Below, piece by piece: positions 25,960 to 37,989 of a stretch of 64,000 bases of DNA. The notes below the pieces were generated by a model, which saw only the letters and a list, made by a program, of their open reading frames with translations, had not been told where the DNA came from and did no database searches. The number at the start of each line of letters is the position of its first letter. The first letter of the stretch is position 1. The DNA lies in contig OZ012684.1 of the NCBI GenBank assembly GCA_963942565.1, positions 93,239,375 through 93,303,374 of the forward strand, in the 5' to 3' direction. The DNA is from Maea johnstoni (taxonomy: Eukaryota; Annelida; Polychaeta; Spionida; Magelonidae). A program made the translations under genes and the position numbers.

Positions 25960-26647
25960 TCTATATATTAAAACCGAGTTTTTGGAACCTATGGTCAAGG
26001 ATTCCAGAGGTCCTGGGGCTTGTGGAGTTCTACTGCCACCATGGGTTGTTCCATTGTGGTCTTTAGATGGCCCAGAAAGGTTTCAGCTTTTTCAAATTTG
26101 TGCATCTACAGTATGTTTTTGAAAAAGACGTGTTTCACGGGTCCCATTGCCATTGGCAACTGTCTGCATTTTGAAATGATACAATTGTAGCTAAATTTTA
26201 TTTCATACAATATGTTACAACTGTATCTATAAAATAATACTATTTTGCAAAAAGGTTACAAAAGTCTCTCTCTCTCTTGCATCCAAAATTTCCTTATTTA
26301 CGTGTTTTTTTGGTTGTGTGTGGGTTTCCTTTTAGCTTTTATATTCTCTCTCTTTCTACATGTTGCATTTAGAATTGCATACTATATTATTTGCTTTCTA
26401 TGTTTTTTTGTTTCAACTTCTATTTTATAAAATTCTCTCTGTATATTCATATTGCATTTCAACATCTCTCTCACCTATATATTGTTTTGCATTCTCTCCT
26501 TTTACATTCGGCCACTTTTGCTCCCTTTTTTGGGGGGGGGGGGGGGGAGTATACTTTGACTTATTTTTTTTTTAAATTCCAAACCTCCTGCACATCATTG
26601 AATAAGACTTGGAATCCAAACCCATGCTGTGCACAGGGGCCGGCTAG
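25960..26647 (+). mobile_element. Non-autonomous Helitron (~690 bp)
   Basis: The left end reads A|TCTATATATTAAAACC and the right end reads GGCCGGCTAG|T, matching the Helitron rules of a 5' TC, a 3' CTAG and insertion between A and T. Just inside the right end is a decayed hairpin related to CCCGTGC-TGT-GCACGGG; an intact version occurs near 52.0 kb. No Rep/helicase coding sequence is present, so it would depend on a full-length partner. The interior is T-rich with a poly-G run near 26530. Confidence 0.6.
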
Positions 26648-26899
26648 TTATTAGTATTACATCACTTAACGTTTCAAAATATTTCGTGGTGCATTTTGAT
26701 ATACAAGAACAGCCAACACGTGCTTAGACGTGTTACTCTCCTGTCGCGACTTCAGGACAGAAGACACTGTATCAAAGACAGTGATGGCAATTCCACATTC
26801 AGGAAGAGTGAGGATGACTGAGAAAATGCTAGTAGGGAGCTAGATAAGGGAAGTAGCAGCTGCGAGCCAAATACGATATATAACATTAGGTTTAGTCAT

Positions 26900-27764
26900 A
26901 GGAACTTGCTCCAGCTCAGTAGATGGGCCTTTAATTTTTCCTCTTTTTTTTGATGGGTCTTGAGATCGTTCCTGGCCCAAATCAATGGGCAATGACGCTT
27001 ACACAAAGAAAAAGAGAAAATTAGTATCAAGTATATATAATAAAGAACAGGAGTGCAACTCCATATCGCAAATCTGACTCAATCTCGCAGACCGCGCCAG
27101 ACAATTCAATTGCTAAAGCAGTGAAAACGAATTTGCCAAGGGAAATAATAACTTACATCAGCACTTCCCCGCCAGGAATCGTTGCTGTCCAGCGTACATT
27201 ACTACGTTAATTAGGTCACTGACTGAATACCTACGAGCGTCCGCATCAACACCCATTTCACGTTTACCAGCCAATGGGAGCCATGATTTCTTGATTTCAT
27301 CAGGACGTTCGCAGGTATTCAACCAATCAACGGTATTCAGTCAGTGACCTAATTAACGTAGTAATGTACGCTGGACAGCAACGATTCCTGGCGGGGAAGT
27401 GCTGATGTAAGTTATTATTTCCCTTTATCCATTGATATTTTTGGGCTGACAGTTGGGTGGTCTTGAGAAAAATATCTTGTGGACCTGTTGAAATAGCGGT
27501 TTACTTGGCAAATTCGTTTTCACTGCTTTAGCAATTGAATTGTCTGGCGCGGTCTGCGAGATTGAGTCAGATTTGCGATATGGAGTTGCACTCCTGTTCT
27601 TTATCATATATATTTGATACTAATTTTCTCTTTTTCTTTGTTTTCCAGGCAATTCAAGCGTCATTGCCCATTGATTTGGGCCAGGAACGATCTCAAGACC
27701 AATCAAAAAAAAAAAAAAAAAAGGAAAAATTAAAGGCCCATCTACTGAGCTGGAGCAAGTTCCT
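26900..27764. repeat. Large imperfect palindrome (~865 bp)
   Basis: The left arm (26900-27242) and right arm (27302-27764) are inverted copies, near-identical where they align, around a ~60-bp centre. The right arm carries extra segments: about 85 bp at 27424-27508, about 15 bp at 27642-27656 and a longer A run. The 15-bp segment creates a polypyrimidine-CAG that looks like a splice acceptor and is absent from the left arm. No terminal target duplication was found. An inverted duplication of local DNA or a foldback transposon would explain it. Confidence 0.9.
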
Positions 27765-28884
27765 GTGGTTTAGTGAGCAGTGTGAGTGTTACGGCAGGTT
27801 ATTCAGCACCTGCAGTGTAATTAGTGCGGCACTCGGGTCATTAAGGATCGGGCTGAAGGGAATAGAGCATGCTTATTGGCTTCAAGCAGGGTATATCAGT
27901 TGATCCACTGCTGTGACCCGCAATGCAGCGAGATCTAGCGGCTTCCTCGTCATATTCATCTAAGGTGGTAAGGATAGTTTGTCCGGCTAGTTTGATGCAG
28001 TAAGGCGCTAATTGCAGTCCACGAGATGCGACGTGACGGCAGTTACAAACATTTGTCACGTGATAATGTAGTTTACAAGTTCTCAAATTTCACGTGATGG
28101 AATGTATGCAGATGATTTTTGATAAGTAGAAATTTGAAGCCGGGATCTTTACGACTCTGTTTGAAGCAACTCGTGTTATATCGATATTTAGTTATTCTGA
28201 CGACCAATAGAGGGCATAACCAATAACGATATGTTTACTGTACGGTGCATTGACGTTCATACTAACATGGAACATCCACTCAGAAAGTAAAGGATAGGTT
28301 AGGTATTGGCAAGGACTTATCACTATGGTTGATGACAAGCTTTAATTTCGACGACCCCTATTTGTACTTTAATACCTTACGTTAAACCTAGATAGAATGA
28401 GGTTGGAAGGTTTTGATAAACCGAATAAATAAATAAAGTGTATATTTATTGCGTGCATGTATGTGCGAGTCTTTTCTTGGGATGCAATTAAGTTATGAGG
28501 TGGTTGTGTCGTTTCTCTTTCAATATGCTGTATCGTTTCTATCGTATTATCAATAACTTAGGTAAGGCAAGTCTTTAATGGACATGCATTCTCCAAATTA
28601 CAATGGTATTGCAATATTTCCATTTTGGCACTTTTTCTCTTGGATCAATCATGTTCAAATGAATTGTGAGTGACATGAATGTTTGCCCCAATCTGATTTT
28701 CCCTCCTCTAAGACACTTGTACCCATTTATTTTCCTAATAGAATTATCTAAAGACGAAATTTGACCATAGTTTCTAAGTGGTGACGGTATTTGGCCTGCA
28801 TATGTTTCGGGATAGCCTACCACAAGAAGGGTGCTGCAGTGTGGATTTGCGTGGAACTCGTACTGGCTAATGGAATGGATGTTT
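27765..28884. other. Unassigned non-coding DNA
   Basis: No gene or structured repeat was identified. A (AAAT)n-like patch occurs near 28425. Part of the right end may belong to the copia-type fossil that follows. Confidence 0.5.
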
Positions 28885-29330
28885 ATGGTATTCAGAGAAA
28901 ATCTTGAAGAGGTTCAAAATGTCAGATTGCAAACCTTGCGCTACACCGTGTGAAGTAAGTGTAGAAAATCAGAAATGAAGATTATATATAATTAGCTGAC
29001 TCAAGATTGTACTGAGAAATAGTGGGCAGTTTGATTTAAGTGATGACAGGAACCAGGCCTGATCTTTGTTACGTTGTAACAGATTTTTCACAAACAGCAA
29101 AACCAACACAGAGTTGCATCTCACTATGACTAAGCATGTTCTCAGGTACATCAAAGGTACCATAAATCATGGTTGAAATTTCAAAAATCAAATGTTCCAT
29201 TACAGTTTAGTGGTTATTGTGATGCAGATTGAAGAGGAATATGAAGGAACAGTATCAGCTGAATATATCGCCTGCAATTTATTTGTAACGGTGCTTCTGA
29301 AATAGGTATTTAGTGAAATAATCTGAGACT
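28885..29330 (+). mobile_element. Ty1/copia-type LTR retrotransposon fossil (pol fragment)
   Basis: Several short translated patches on the plus strand match the end of the copia-type reverse transcriptase and the start of RNase H. The copy is old and broken many times over. No LTRs, gag or integrase were recognised nearby. Its right part runs into DNA that is also present downstream of the second protease gene, which helps date the duplication. Boundaries are approximate. Confidence 0.6.
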
Positions 29331-29838
29331 TTGGCTACAATATGCATGGCGGCCTAATCGGATCGTTGGCATAAGCTTTGAGGGGTTAGGACAATTAACT
29401 GAGGGGCTGGTATAGAAGCAGGTGAAAAAGAAGTATGGATTCTTACAAACTGCACGGTTTACACAAAACTGCAATCATGAGATCGTAAAATCTTCAAGGA
29501 GAGTATTTTCAAGTGACTGGAATGTCATTGCACATTGTCAGGGCGGTAAAATTGTGAAAAGAAAATAACAAACAATGTTTTTTAAATGCAATGTGTAAAT
29601 ATCTACTTTATATCTAAAAAGCAATAACATGCGTACATCATGTCATTTGTTAGACTCAGTGTACAACACTAATAGATAACCTTAAATTTGAGTATTCCAT
29701 AATTGATAAACTAATCAATGTTGCATTAACTAATGACCTTATCTTCAGCATGCAGAACGAAATTAACGATAAGCAACTTAGCTCAAAGAAAGGAAGCCTA
29801 GTTTATGGGAAGAGTGATTAAGGAAGAGTTCATAATTA
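29226..29838. repeat. 3' flank of protease gene 1, duplicated at gene 2
   Basis: This ~610-bp stretch aligns by eye with 57403-57961. Shared landmarks include GAAATAATCTGAG, GCATGGCGGCCT, ACTGCACGGTTT, AAAGCAATAACATGC and GGGAAGAGTGATTAAGGAAG. The duplication that made the gene pair therefore reached about 0.6 kb past the stop codon. Identity is clearly lower than in the PPC-coding part. A minus-strand AATAAA appears near 29282, and no closer polyadenylation signal is clear. Confidence 0.85.
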
Positions 29839-32800
29839 TCAGTTAAGCTTGTATTTATCGAGGACGTCCTGCAGCTGCTGCCTCAGCTTCTCCTCCTCAA
29901 AGTCTTTCTTCTCCTCTTCGCGCTTTTCATCAACTTCTTCAAAATCTTCAATCAAAGTCAGAGGCGAGGCTTCCTTTTTGGCCACTGCATTCTGCTCATA
30001 GAACGGGAGCACCTCAACTGTCAACGTAACCCTGATGAATGAAGGGTTGCCTTTAACTAGGATATTGTATCTCCCTCTCGCTGGGCTAGAGATTGTGATA
30101 TGTTCATCGGAATCAACATCAAGGGACGCTTCATCGTAATAAGATATGGTAGGACGCCCATTTCTTCGTACATAGATATCAGCATCGCGAGAGTTACTTT
30201 TTCCTGTCAGATTGAACCTGATAGCGCATGCAGGTCTGCGGAGCTGCACTGAGAACCTTCTATTCCTTCCCCTTAAACCAAAAGCCCTAGATACAAGCCC
30301 ACCATTAAAGTCGCACCCAGTCCTATTCCCACTTCCGCTACCACTTCCGCTACCACTTCCACTGCCACTACCACTGCCGCTTCCACTACCGCTTCCACTG
30401 CCACTACCGCTTCCACTTCCGCTACCACTACCGCTTCCACTGCCACTTCCACTACCGCTGCCGCTACCGCTTCCACTGCCGCTACCGCTTCCACTGCCGC
30501 TACCGCTTCCACTTCCACTGCCGCTACCACTACCGCTTCCACTACCACTGCCGCTACCGCTTCCACTTCCACTGCCGCTACCACTACCGCTTCCACTACC
30601 ACTGCCATTACCATTACCAGAGCAATGGGTTTTGCAGTCTGCGGGCAGAGAGCTGCAGCTAGAGCGCACGTCCACAGCTGCGAAGCTGTCAGTGACGTCC
30701 TTGCAGGTGTACTTCTTGTCGCACGCTGCTCGCAGAACGCCACAATAACCCACCTGAAATGTAGAACTAGCAGGCCAGTACAACTTGTTGGCAGTAAGAA
30801 ATAGTCCAAAAGTTTTCCTGACTCCCCAGCCAGTCTTTTTGGAAAGTATGCAAAAGGCCTTGTTGTAGACCCCACTGCTGTAATGGACATCCATTCCCGG
30901 CGTGTAGTCCGAGGCACTGCCTATAGAACTGCCGTCGGCTGGCGGGTTGCACATGTTCCTCAGGGACGAGGCACCCTTAAAGATCTGGGCGCCCACCAGG
31001 TAGTCATTCTGGCTCCTGACGAACGCCTCGGCCGCCTCGCCAGCCATGTCAGAGAAGGCCTCGTTCATGCCCCCAGACTGGCCCCTGTAGACCAACTGTG
31101 ACGTCAGGTCAGTCACAAAGTGAGAGATCTCATGAGCCACAACATCCAGAGATACCAACGGGTAAAAGGTGCTTCGCCCGTCACCAAAAGCCATATTCTC
31201 CCCGGACAAAAACGCGTTTTCATACCTATTTCCAAAATGTACTCGGAGGTTCAGTGGCAATTTCGGGGCCAGGATACTGCTCTCGCTGTACCACTCGGAG
31301 TACATCTTGACCAGGGCATCGCCAAAGTAGAAGGCGTCATTGGCGGGCGAGAAGGCACCATTGATTGGGTCCTTGACTCCCGTGGAGCAGTCGGCACTGA
31401 TGGGGGTGTAGTCTGGAAAGTTAAAATCTTGACGAAACTGTTCATGCATGACCCTCACATTACTATTTATGTAGCTACAGGAGCCGTTAGCGGTTTTGGT
31501 CACATCTAGGAAGCCAAACTTTACACCGTACTCATACCTGCCTGTCTTCTCGTTCCCTCCCGGCCCTCGCATGTTGAAGTTCCTCAAACCCTCCCACTGG
31601 TCATATACAATACCGTCGACGTCGTTAGCGTCAATCAAAAACGTCGGCTCAGAAGGCTTGCCCCCGTTTCTCTTGAGATAGGAGAGTTGATAAGCTAAGT
31701 GTGCCTTATTATCGGACGTTACATAGATAATGGTCTTGGCCCGATGGCTCAGCTCCACGGAAGGGTCGTCTCCCATGTAGTCCAGGGCGACCGCCAGAGC
31801 AGCGTCCTCTGTCAAGACGGGGGTCACGCCGTTGGGCAGATCCTTGTCAATGTCGTTGTACATCTTGCCGTAGGCGTAGCTGGTGTACTTGCCGTTCGCG
31901 TCCGTCTCCAGCACCGCCATGGAGTCCCAGACGGGCACCCCCATGTACGTCTCCTTCACCCGGGTCTTCTTGGTGCCGCTGGCAGTGGCCTCCTCCGCCA
32001 CCTCCTCGGTGTCCTCGCCCCTGGTCAGTCCCAGCAGGCTGGTCTTGCTGGGGCTGACCAGCGCGCCACCCAGCTTGGCAGTGGCGCCCATACGCGCAGC
32101 CAGATTGACGGGCTTCGCGCCCTCTGAGCACCCGAGCAGGCACGCACCTGAAACAACAACAACAACAACAGTGACAACAATGTAATGTCATGATCCTTAT
32201 TGACTGCGCCCATAGGTACTACAAGCGAACTTGCACATGACGGACCACAGTACGCCATGCTGTTGGCTATGATGGATGATATGCTTGGTCCCAGCCCCAT
32301 GTATATCAAGTATGTGTGATATGTATATGACGGACTTTGCATATATGACGAACCAATTTCCCTGGTCCCATTGAGTCCGTCATATAAGTTTGCCCGTATA
32401 AAGAAGTCGTGCCAACATAAAGGAAAGAGAATAACTGAAATACACATCACTGGAACATAGATTAACAAAAATTAAAGAACTCGAACTTAAACCCATATAA
32501 GGTCATTTGAAGTTTGCAAAAACGAGAGCAGCGAAAACGAATTTACACCCGAAAAAGAAAATACATGATAAGGCAATACAAGTACAGCAAAATGGAAAAG
32601 ATACTAAGCAAGGTATGACAGCTTATTCTAGAGGAAAACGCGGACATTTTATCGTAATATCATACCCTTATTAGCACTTATGAAATTAAAAAGAATTTCT
32701 TTAATGAAGCAAAAGGTCTAGAATCAGTTCATGGTCACGTCATAGCTGTCAGCTGTTGAATTTATAGAATACATTTTTTGTCGTACCACTTTTAGCTAAG

Positions 32801-32928
32801 CATATGTTTACTTTTATATTTTGAAACTGAAAATACAATTTTGAAAATTACAAAGCAACGACCAGGCCCCAAAAATGACAATGTGCGCCAAAATAATGCA
32901 ACAGTCGCTGTTTGAGTACTGGTGACGC

Positions 32929-32991
<63 letters not shown>

Positions 32992-34813
32992 GTCTGACAG
33001 ACTGGGTGCACGAAGAAATGAATGGAATCGTGTGCAAAATTTCAACATTTATGTTCATTTTATATGAAAACCATTTCGTAGAATCTTAGATCCCAGTGAC
33101 TCATTCTACTCTGATGAAAAGATGAGGACTGCATACACGAACAGACTCAGAATATTTATTCAAAGTTTCAAACTACCTATTACAGGAGAGATAAACACAA
33201 GCTGAAGTAAAGTGTGTTTGATATTCCACCAGAAACCCTTAAGGTTAACAATCTGTGTGCTCTCTGGTAAATCTAATAATCTACAAAAACCTTCTGAAAT
33301 CAGACCAAACGGCAGACAGTAGCGCCCTCTATAAGACGCTTTAAATACCAAATAGATAGTATCTTGTTAAAGTGGAACTAACGGCTCACATACATATTAG
33401 CTTATATGAAAGTAATACACTTCAAGAATAGGATACTGTCCTCCTTCGTCTCTCAGTGATCCCATGAGGGGAGAATTTTGCGTATTGCCACCAGCCTGCC
33501 CAGCCCCTGGTAGCAGCCATGTTCTTCAATTGCTATCAGCTGTGACTCAATTGAGTGGCAGTGCCCACTTTCTGTCCCCTAGCTAGCTCCTCTCTGAGCA
33601 GTGCATCATAGACTGTAGTGCTCAACACACAAACTCTCTTTGAAAGTTGCATAAAAACTTATATCAAACAGGTAAATGGTAAAATCATGAGCAGCAATTG
33701 GCTGTACAAAAAGACAGGGTTGTAGAGTTATTACCAACAGGAAATATATGAAAAATAACTACCACCCTGTCCTTTTGTACAGCCAATGGCTCCCCTCATG
33801 GGATTACTGATAGAAAAGGGAGGACAGCATCCTATTCTTGAAGTGTATTGCTTTCATATAAGCTAATATGTATGTGAGCCATTAGTTCCCCTTTAATGCT
33901 TTCAATTGAGAATCCCTAGCGAGTGAATCTGATACTAAAGGGATGCTGCGTCCATCAGCATCACAACCCAGAGGTTCAATGGAGGTCAGCCGAAAGGGTT
34001 AAAACTTTATCATCAGAATCATGGGATACAAAACGCAACAGAGGCAGTGGTTGTTATTCCTAAGCGTGTTAATTCTGAGCGCCGCGAGTTGCGTTTTGAG
34101 CGAGTCCTCTTATAACTGAGTCTTGGTGGGCTTCCTGACGGCAACATTGCCATCGCAGGTAAAGAGTTTACGACAGCAGTCTATCTCAACATCTCCAGCA
34201 CATTGACCTACGGTAGCTTTCAATTTAACTTACATTCGAAAGATAACCAGCGAATACTATCTGCACTGAGAAACCAAAATGGGTGTAGCTTTCGTTTTGA
34301 AATTTATATCATCGTCACCTTTTCTGCTACATGAAGGATAAAAAGTAAGTGGCCAGTTGCTAGTGGTGGACGATACCTTAGTACCAGGTTAAACAACCGA
34401 CTAACACCAAACCAGCAAATGACCCACCACGCCCTCGGCTCAGATCAAACCCTGTTGCTTCGTCTGTGGTGAGCCACGGCGAGAACAGCCCGACATTCTC
34501 CCTTGGGCCCCTGGGCGTCACTTGGTACACTTTTCTGGACTTGTGGGAGAACGGAACATTTTGGCTAGTAAATATTGATAAAAGGCACGGATTGTTTGTA
34601 ACTTCCATAAATGAACATACATCCAAGTGTTCCTAAGTTGTCCGCAAACGTTTGGTTTAGAAAAAATCGCGACGTTTTCTATCAAAAACTAAAAAACTGT
34701 GTGCCGGACCTGTTTAGCAGAGACAATAAAAGGGATGTAGTGCAAACGGTGAGCAGACTCTAGGATAATTACTTACATAGGAGTAGTGCCTGGAGGGCCG
34801 CAAGTATCGCCAT
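29839..34813 (-). CDS. Secreted M4 (thermolysin-like) metallopeptidase with Gly-Ser linker and PPC domain, copy 1
   Basis: Coding exons are 34777-34813 (12 codons plus one base, MAILAALQALLL) and 29839-32147, joined across a GT-AG phase-1 intron (GTAAGT donor, polypyrimidine-CAG acceptor); the product is 781 residues. The start has A at -3 and G at +4. A hydrophobic signal peptide (about 1-25) precedes an FTP/PepSY-like propeptide (about 60-190) and the M4 domain. H351-E-I-S-H355 and E375 (GGMNEAFSD) are the expected zinc ligands with E352 as catalytic Glu; H434 (DVHYSSG) fits the transition-state His. Residues 522-618 are Gly-Ser repeats, 619-729 a PPC-like beta domain, and 730-781 an acidic/basic helix-forming tail. 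The likely role is extracellular protein digestion after propeptide removal. M4 enzymes with PPC domains are typical of bacteria, and the main exon is intronless, so bacterial ancestry is plausible. All key residues are present, so it looks functional. Confidence 0.9.
30331..30621 (-). repeat. Coding hexanucleotide repeat encoding (Gly-Ser)n, gene 1
   Basis: About 97 residues of alternating Gly and Ser are encoded by GGN AGY hexamers, with Asn replacing Ser in the first units. Serine uses only AGT/AGC. Synonymous variants form a higher-order pattern: a block of about 60 bp recurs near 30485-30600. This indicates expansion by unit duplication rather than selection on single codons. The opposite strand reads (Leu-Pro)n, which is not a gene. 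Confidence 0.95.
32932..32986. repeat. (CT)n microsatellite
   Basis: About 27 CT dinucleotides inside the intron of protease gene 1. Frames reading Arg-Glu repeats across it are artefacts. Confidence 0.95.
33367..33896. mobile_element. TTAA-flanked inverted-repeat DNA element (MITE, ~520 bp)
   Basis: Terminal inverted repeats of about 105 bp (33371-33475 and about 33788-33892) match closely, for example GGCTCACATACATATTAGCT near each end. TTAA lies outside each end, as in piggyBac-type target sites, although the motif is palindromic and short. A second, internal hairpin (about 33697-33720 with 33761-33788, TTGGCTGTACAAAA and complement) makes the structure nested. No transposase is encoded, so it is non-autonomous. 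It sits in the protease gene 1 intron. Confidence 0.75.
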
Positions 34814-34842
34814 CTTGTCGGAGTAGGGCCGTGCAGACAGAC
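34777..34842 (-). other. Exon 2 of gene 1: short 5' UTR plus start and signal-peptide codons
   Basis: The acceptor TTTTCCAG at 34843-34850 precedes 29 nt of leader and then the ATG at 34813. The exon ends at the GTAAGT donor (34771-34776). Gene 2 has an exon with the same plan at 61816-61881, supporting this structure. Confidence 0.8.
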
Positions 34843-37800
34843 CTGGAAAAGAACACGACTGATTAAACGTTTGGTTATAGTTTATAGAAATATTTCACCA
34901 CCGTAAATAAAATGAAAAATAAACAAAAACCTCTACATGATTATCCCTCTGTGAGGTAACTGGAAATTGTCTCAGTTTAAAGAAAAATGGTGGATCCAAC
35001 ATTTTTGTGGCATATGCGGGACGTGCGTATTTTTCAAACTTATTGGAAACCACAGAACAATCCTAGTGAAAATACTTCAAAAAGGCAAACATGACAGTAT
35101 TGTCTTTTCCAACCTTGGCCTTTTCAGTTGTTTTAGTTGAGAGGGTTTTAGTAGACGACCCCCTTAATCAGGCCTGTTAAATCTGCCGCATTGTTGCACT
35201 TGTTTGCGTCATAAGTGATTAATATTGCGACACGCAAACTTAATGCGACAGTGTGCGACAAGCAAATTTCCAAAGATATTACGGGATTGCTTCCATGAGT
35301 TCATCGATAAACGTATACACTCATGGGAGCACCTGCTATATAAATATGTTGACGACAAATAGGTGAGACCCTGGACATCGACTATCAATTGCTTCCAGCT
35401 GGAATGCAATTGACAATGGTAATTGGAATCCCACCCGCCAAATTAGGACGCTGTAACAAGTCAACTACAGTGGCCGGTGGGTGCCATACGGGTCAATGAA
35501 GCAATGAGCTAAATATACGTCTGCGATTGAAGTATGAATAAATCGACTTTTAGTCAAACAAGCCCCCCCCCCCCCCGCAAAAGTGACCCTTTTCTTGTTT
35601 AATTGGCATATAAATCCGATTTTCCCTGAATCTAAGCATTTAAGACTCTCAAAGAATAAGGCTACATTTCGAAAACTGCTCTCTAAATCGTTTTAGAACA
35701 CCACGAACCATGATGCTACACGTTTGTTTAGTTTATACTTAGTCTACTTGGGAATTCCGAGAGGAAATATTAACAAATCTTATGCCACCTTGGGGTAATA
35801 GGTAGAAATGTTATTTTGCGACGGAAGTGTCAAACTACGCGACATGCAGGCACTTTGACCTTGGCTATCCCTGCTGTTCTGTTCTGTAGTCGCGCTCGGC
35901 GGGCAGGGCCGTAGTCCGCTGTCTATCACAGCTGATGTCAAAGTTCTCATTTCCTAATTAAGTCGAACAGATATTTATCAGGCGAGACAGATACATGTGA
36001 AAGAGAAATATTCAACCATTCACACTAGGACTAGGGTGGTATGTATCTCGAGAATACACACGGCAGGTTTACCTTCTTCATCAACTAACATATTTGCTCT
36101 GCAGGTTCTTTTAAATTCAATAAGATCTTTAGGATTTCATTTTGTGGGCGCCCTGTGAACTTCTCACGGCTAGCTGGTCGGCATTGCCTGGGCTGAATGC
36201 GATTGTGGGGCGGGTGAGCTAGGAATAGATCGGACCTTACCGAAAGGTTATGACTATCAGCCTTGGGAGGAGCTGAAAGAAATACATTGTTCGCGAATTC
36301 TCAACGAAGCCGGGTACGGTATTTACAATAGATATTTAAGATATAGCCTCAGATCTTTATTGCTTCATGGTGTGTTGTGTAAAGACAATGTCTATATTTT
36401 AAAGAAAACTTGTTTTACAGATATATAAAGACTAAAAGAAAAGCAGACAGATAAGGGGTACAAATCGAATCGATGCCAATAAAGTGAAAAGCCTATTCGA
36501 TTGAAACGAACAGAATCCACGGATACCCTACATGTATTTGCATTTAAAGGTGGTGCCCTCACAGACTTTAGTTGTTGAGCTGGATAAAGGGACCAGCTTG
36601 TGTTCTATCAAAGGAATACCAAAGATGCTCTATGAGACAAGACCTGGGAACTGGTGTAATGCAGATACACGTCATTGCAAAGACGTCATAATGTACCATT
36701 GCCCATTTGGGGATATGGGAACCTTCAGTTTTAATGAAAGACACTACATTGGATTGTGAATTTTCCTGGCCGTGGGGAAGGAGGGTTTTTAGGTGGAATG
36801 GCATAATTGTTGAGAATGATTTGCGATACGGAGTGTGACGCCTACCCACCCCGATACCTACCCTAACCAAGAATAAACTATTCATTTGCGAAATACTTGG
36901 AAAATTAATTTAGTCTGTGTTTCAATTAGCACGTCTCTCTTGGCTAATTTGCAACTGGTAGCTTTTAAGTGAAAAGAATATCGACCTGAGGAATAGTTTG
37001 TCCTTTTTGGGCCGCTACCTGAACAAAATGGGTATAGGCGTTCCGCAGAAATAGGCATATTCAACGTTTTGAATGGACAGAGATGCTCGTTTAATTTCTG
37101 CTAAAGTAAGCCGCTGCAATGTGATTGTCGGATGCATGCAATCAATAACACTACCTTCTAAATGATACTTTGTTACGAGGAATTGGTCATGAAGCAGTTG
37201 GACTAAACTGCGGTCAAAATGCCACTTGATGTCGACTACTACGGAGAACTAAACGGAAAACTAATAACGCTTTGAAAGGTTATACATGCGAAGTGTTTAA
37301 AATCACACCAATATGAGTTACTGAGAATCTTTCAAAATGGATATATAACCGGCCTTGTGTAACTTGTCGTATGTGCTGGGTCAGGTGAGCTGTGGACTCG
37401 AACCTCTTTCCCAGTGCAATAAACTACAAGTCATTCTCTAGTGGGCTCAGAAAAGTCACACATGCTTTGCACAGAAGCGCTTGTTGAAATTTGTACCCAA
37501 TACGCTAAATAATTGATTGACAGATAGCTAAGATAAGAGAAACAGTTCTTTTCAGTAACCAATTGCTTTCGTATTGATCAAAGTTGGAATATAGAGCTTT
37601 GAGATTTGATGTCAAGGTTTTACGTACACGTATGATGCCTTCAGGAGGCATATTGGTCGCTCTATGTATTCAGTAAGTACTTAAGAGCAGACGTTTCACG
37701 CACACAGCCAACTTTTACACGCCCATCTTTGATTCTCTACGTGCCCATAGAGATAAATACATTTCATTCCGTTGAACATATGAGCATTAGTAATGTGGTT

Positions 37801-37861
37801 TAGACATGTAGCGAGTGCGGCATCGGAAACCAGGCAGCAAAGGGACGAAAGATAGACTTAC
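34843..37861 (-). other. Proposed 5' UTR intron of gene 1
   Basis: If the TATA-linked non-coding exon near 37.9 kb belongs to gene 1, this 3.0-kb stretch is its first intron. It contains a poly-C run near 35563 and no recognised coding sequence or other element. Confidence 0.45.
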
Positions 37862-37950
37862 TTTCTGCTGGAGTCTCCTTTCACCTTCTGTTGCGCTCAG
37901 GCTTTCGCTAGTATTGGTATCGTTGCGGTGACCACCCCGGTGCCTAATGT
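37862..37950 (-). other. Proposed non-coding exon 1 of gene 1
   Basis: On the minus strand about 90 nt of ATG-free leader ends CCAGCAGAAA|GTAAGT, a strong donor. It lies about 30 bp downstream of a TATA box, and the next good acceptor downstream belongs to the gene 1 start exon. The transcription start is estimated from the TATA position only. Confidence 0.45.
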
Positions 37951-37975
37951 CTCAAGAATGGCAAGTCGTGCCCAC

Positions 37976-37981
37976 TTTATA
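37976..37981 (-). promoter_or_regulatory. TATA box of proposed gene 1 promoter
   Basis: GGTATAAAGTGGGC on the minus strand gives a textbook TATAAA about 115 bp upstream of the splice donor of the proposed first exon. A CRE-like half-site (TACGTCA) and GGTTAATC lie within the next 45 bp upstream. The link to gene 1 is inferred from strand, spacing and splice signals. Confidence 0.45.
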
Positions 37982-37989
37982 CCTTGTTT

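Larger units (their letters stand above)
32148..34776 (-). other. Intron between signal-peptide exon and main exon, gene 1
   Basis: A 2,629-bp GT-AG intron containing a (CT)n microsatellite and a TTAA-flanked inverted-repeat element. The acceptor is preceded by TTGTTGTTGTTGTTTCAG; the same (TTG)n-TTTCAG acceptor is present in gene 2. Confidence 0.85.

Noticed and set aside
30212-30748. Plus-strand (Leu-Pro)n frame opposite gene 1, and the equivalent at 58344-58778
   Set aside because: It is the complement of the Gly-Ser coding repeat and has no independent support.
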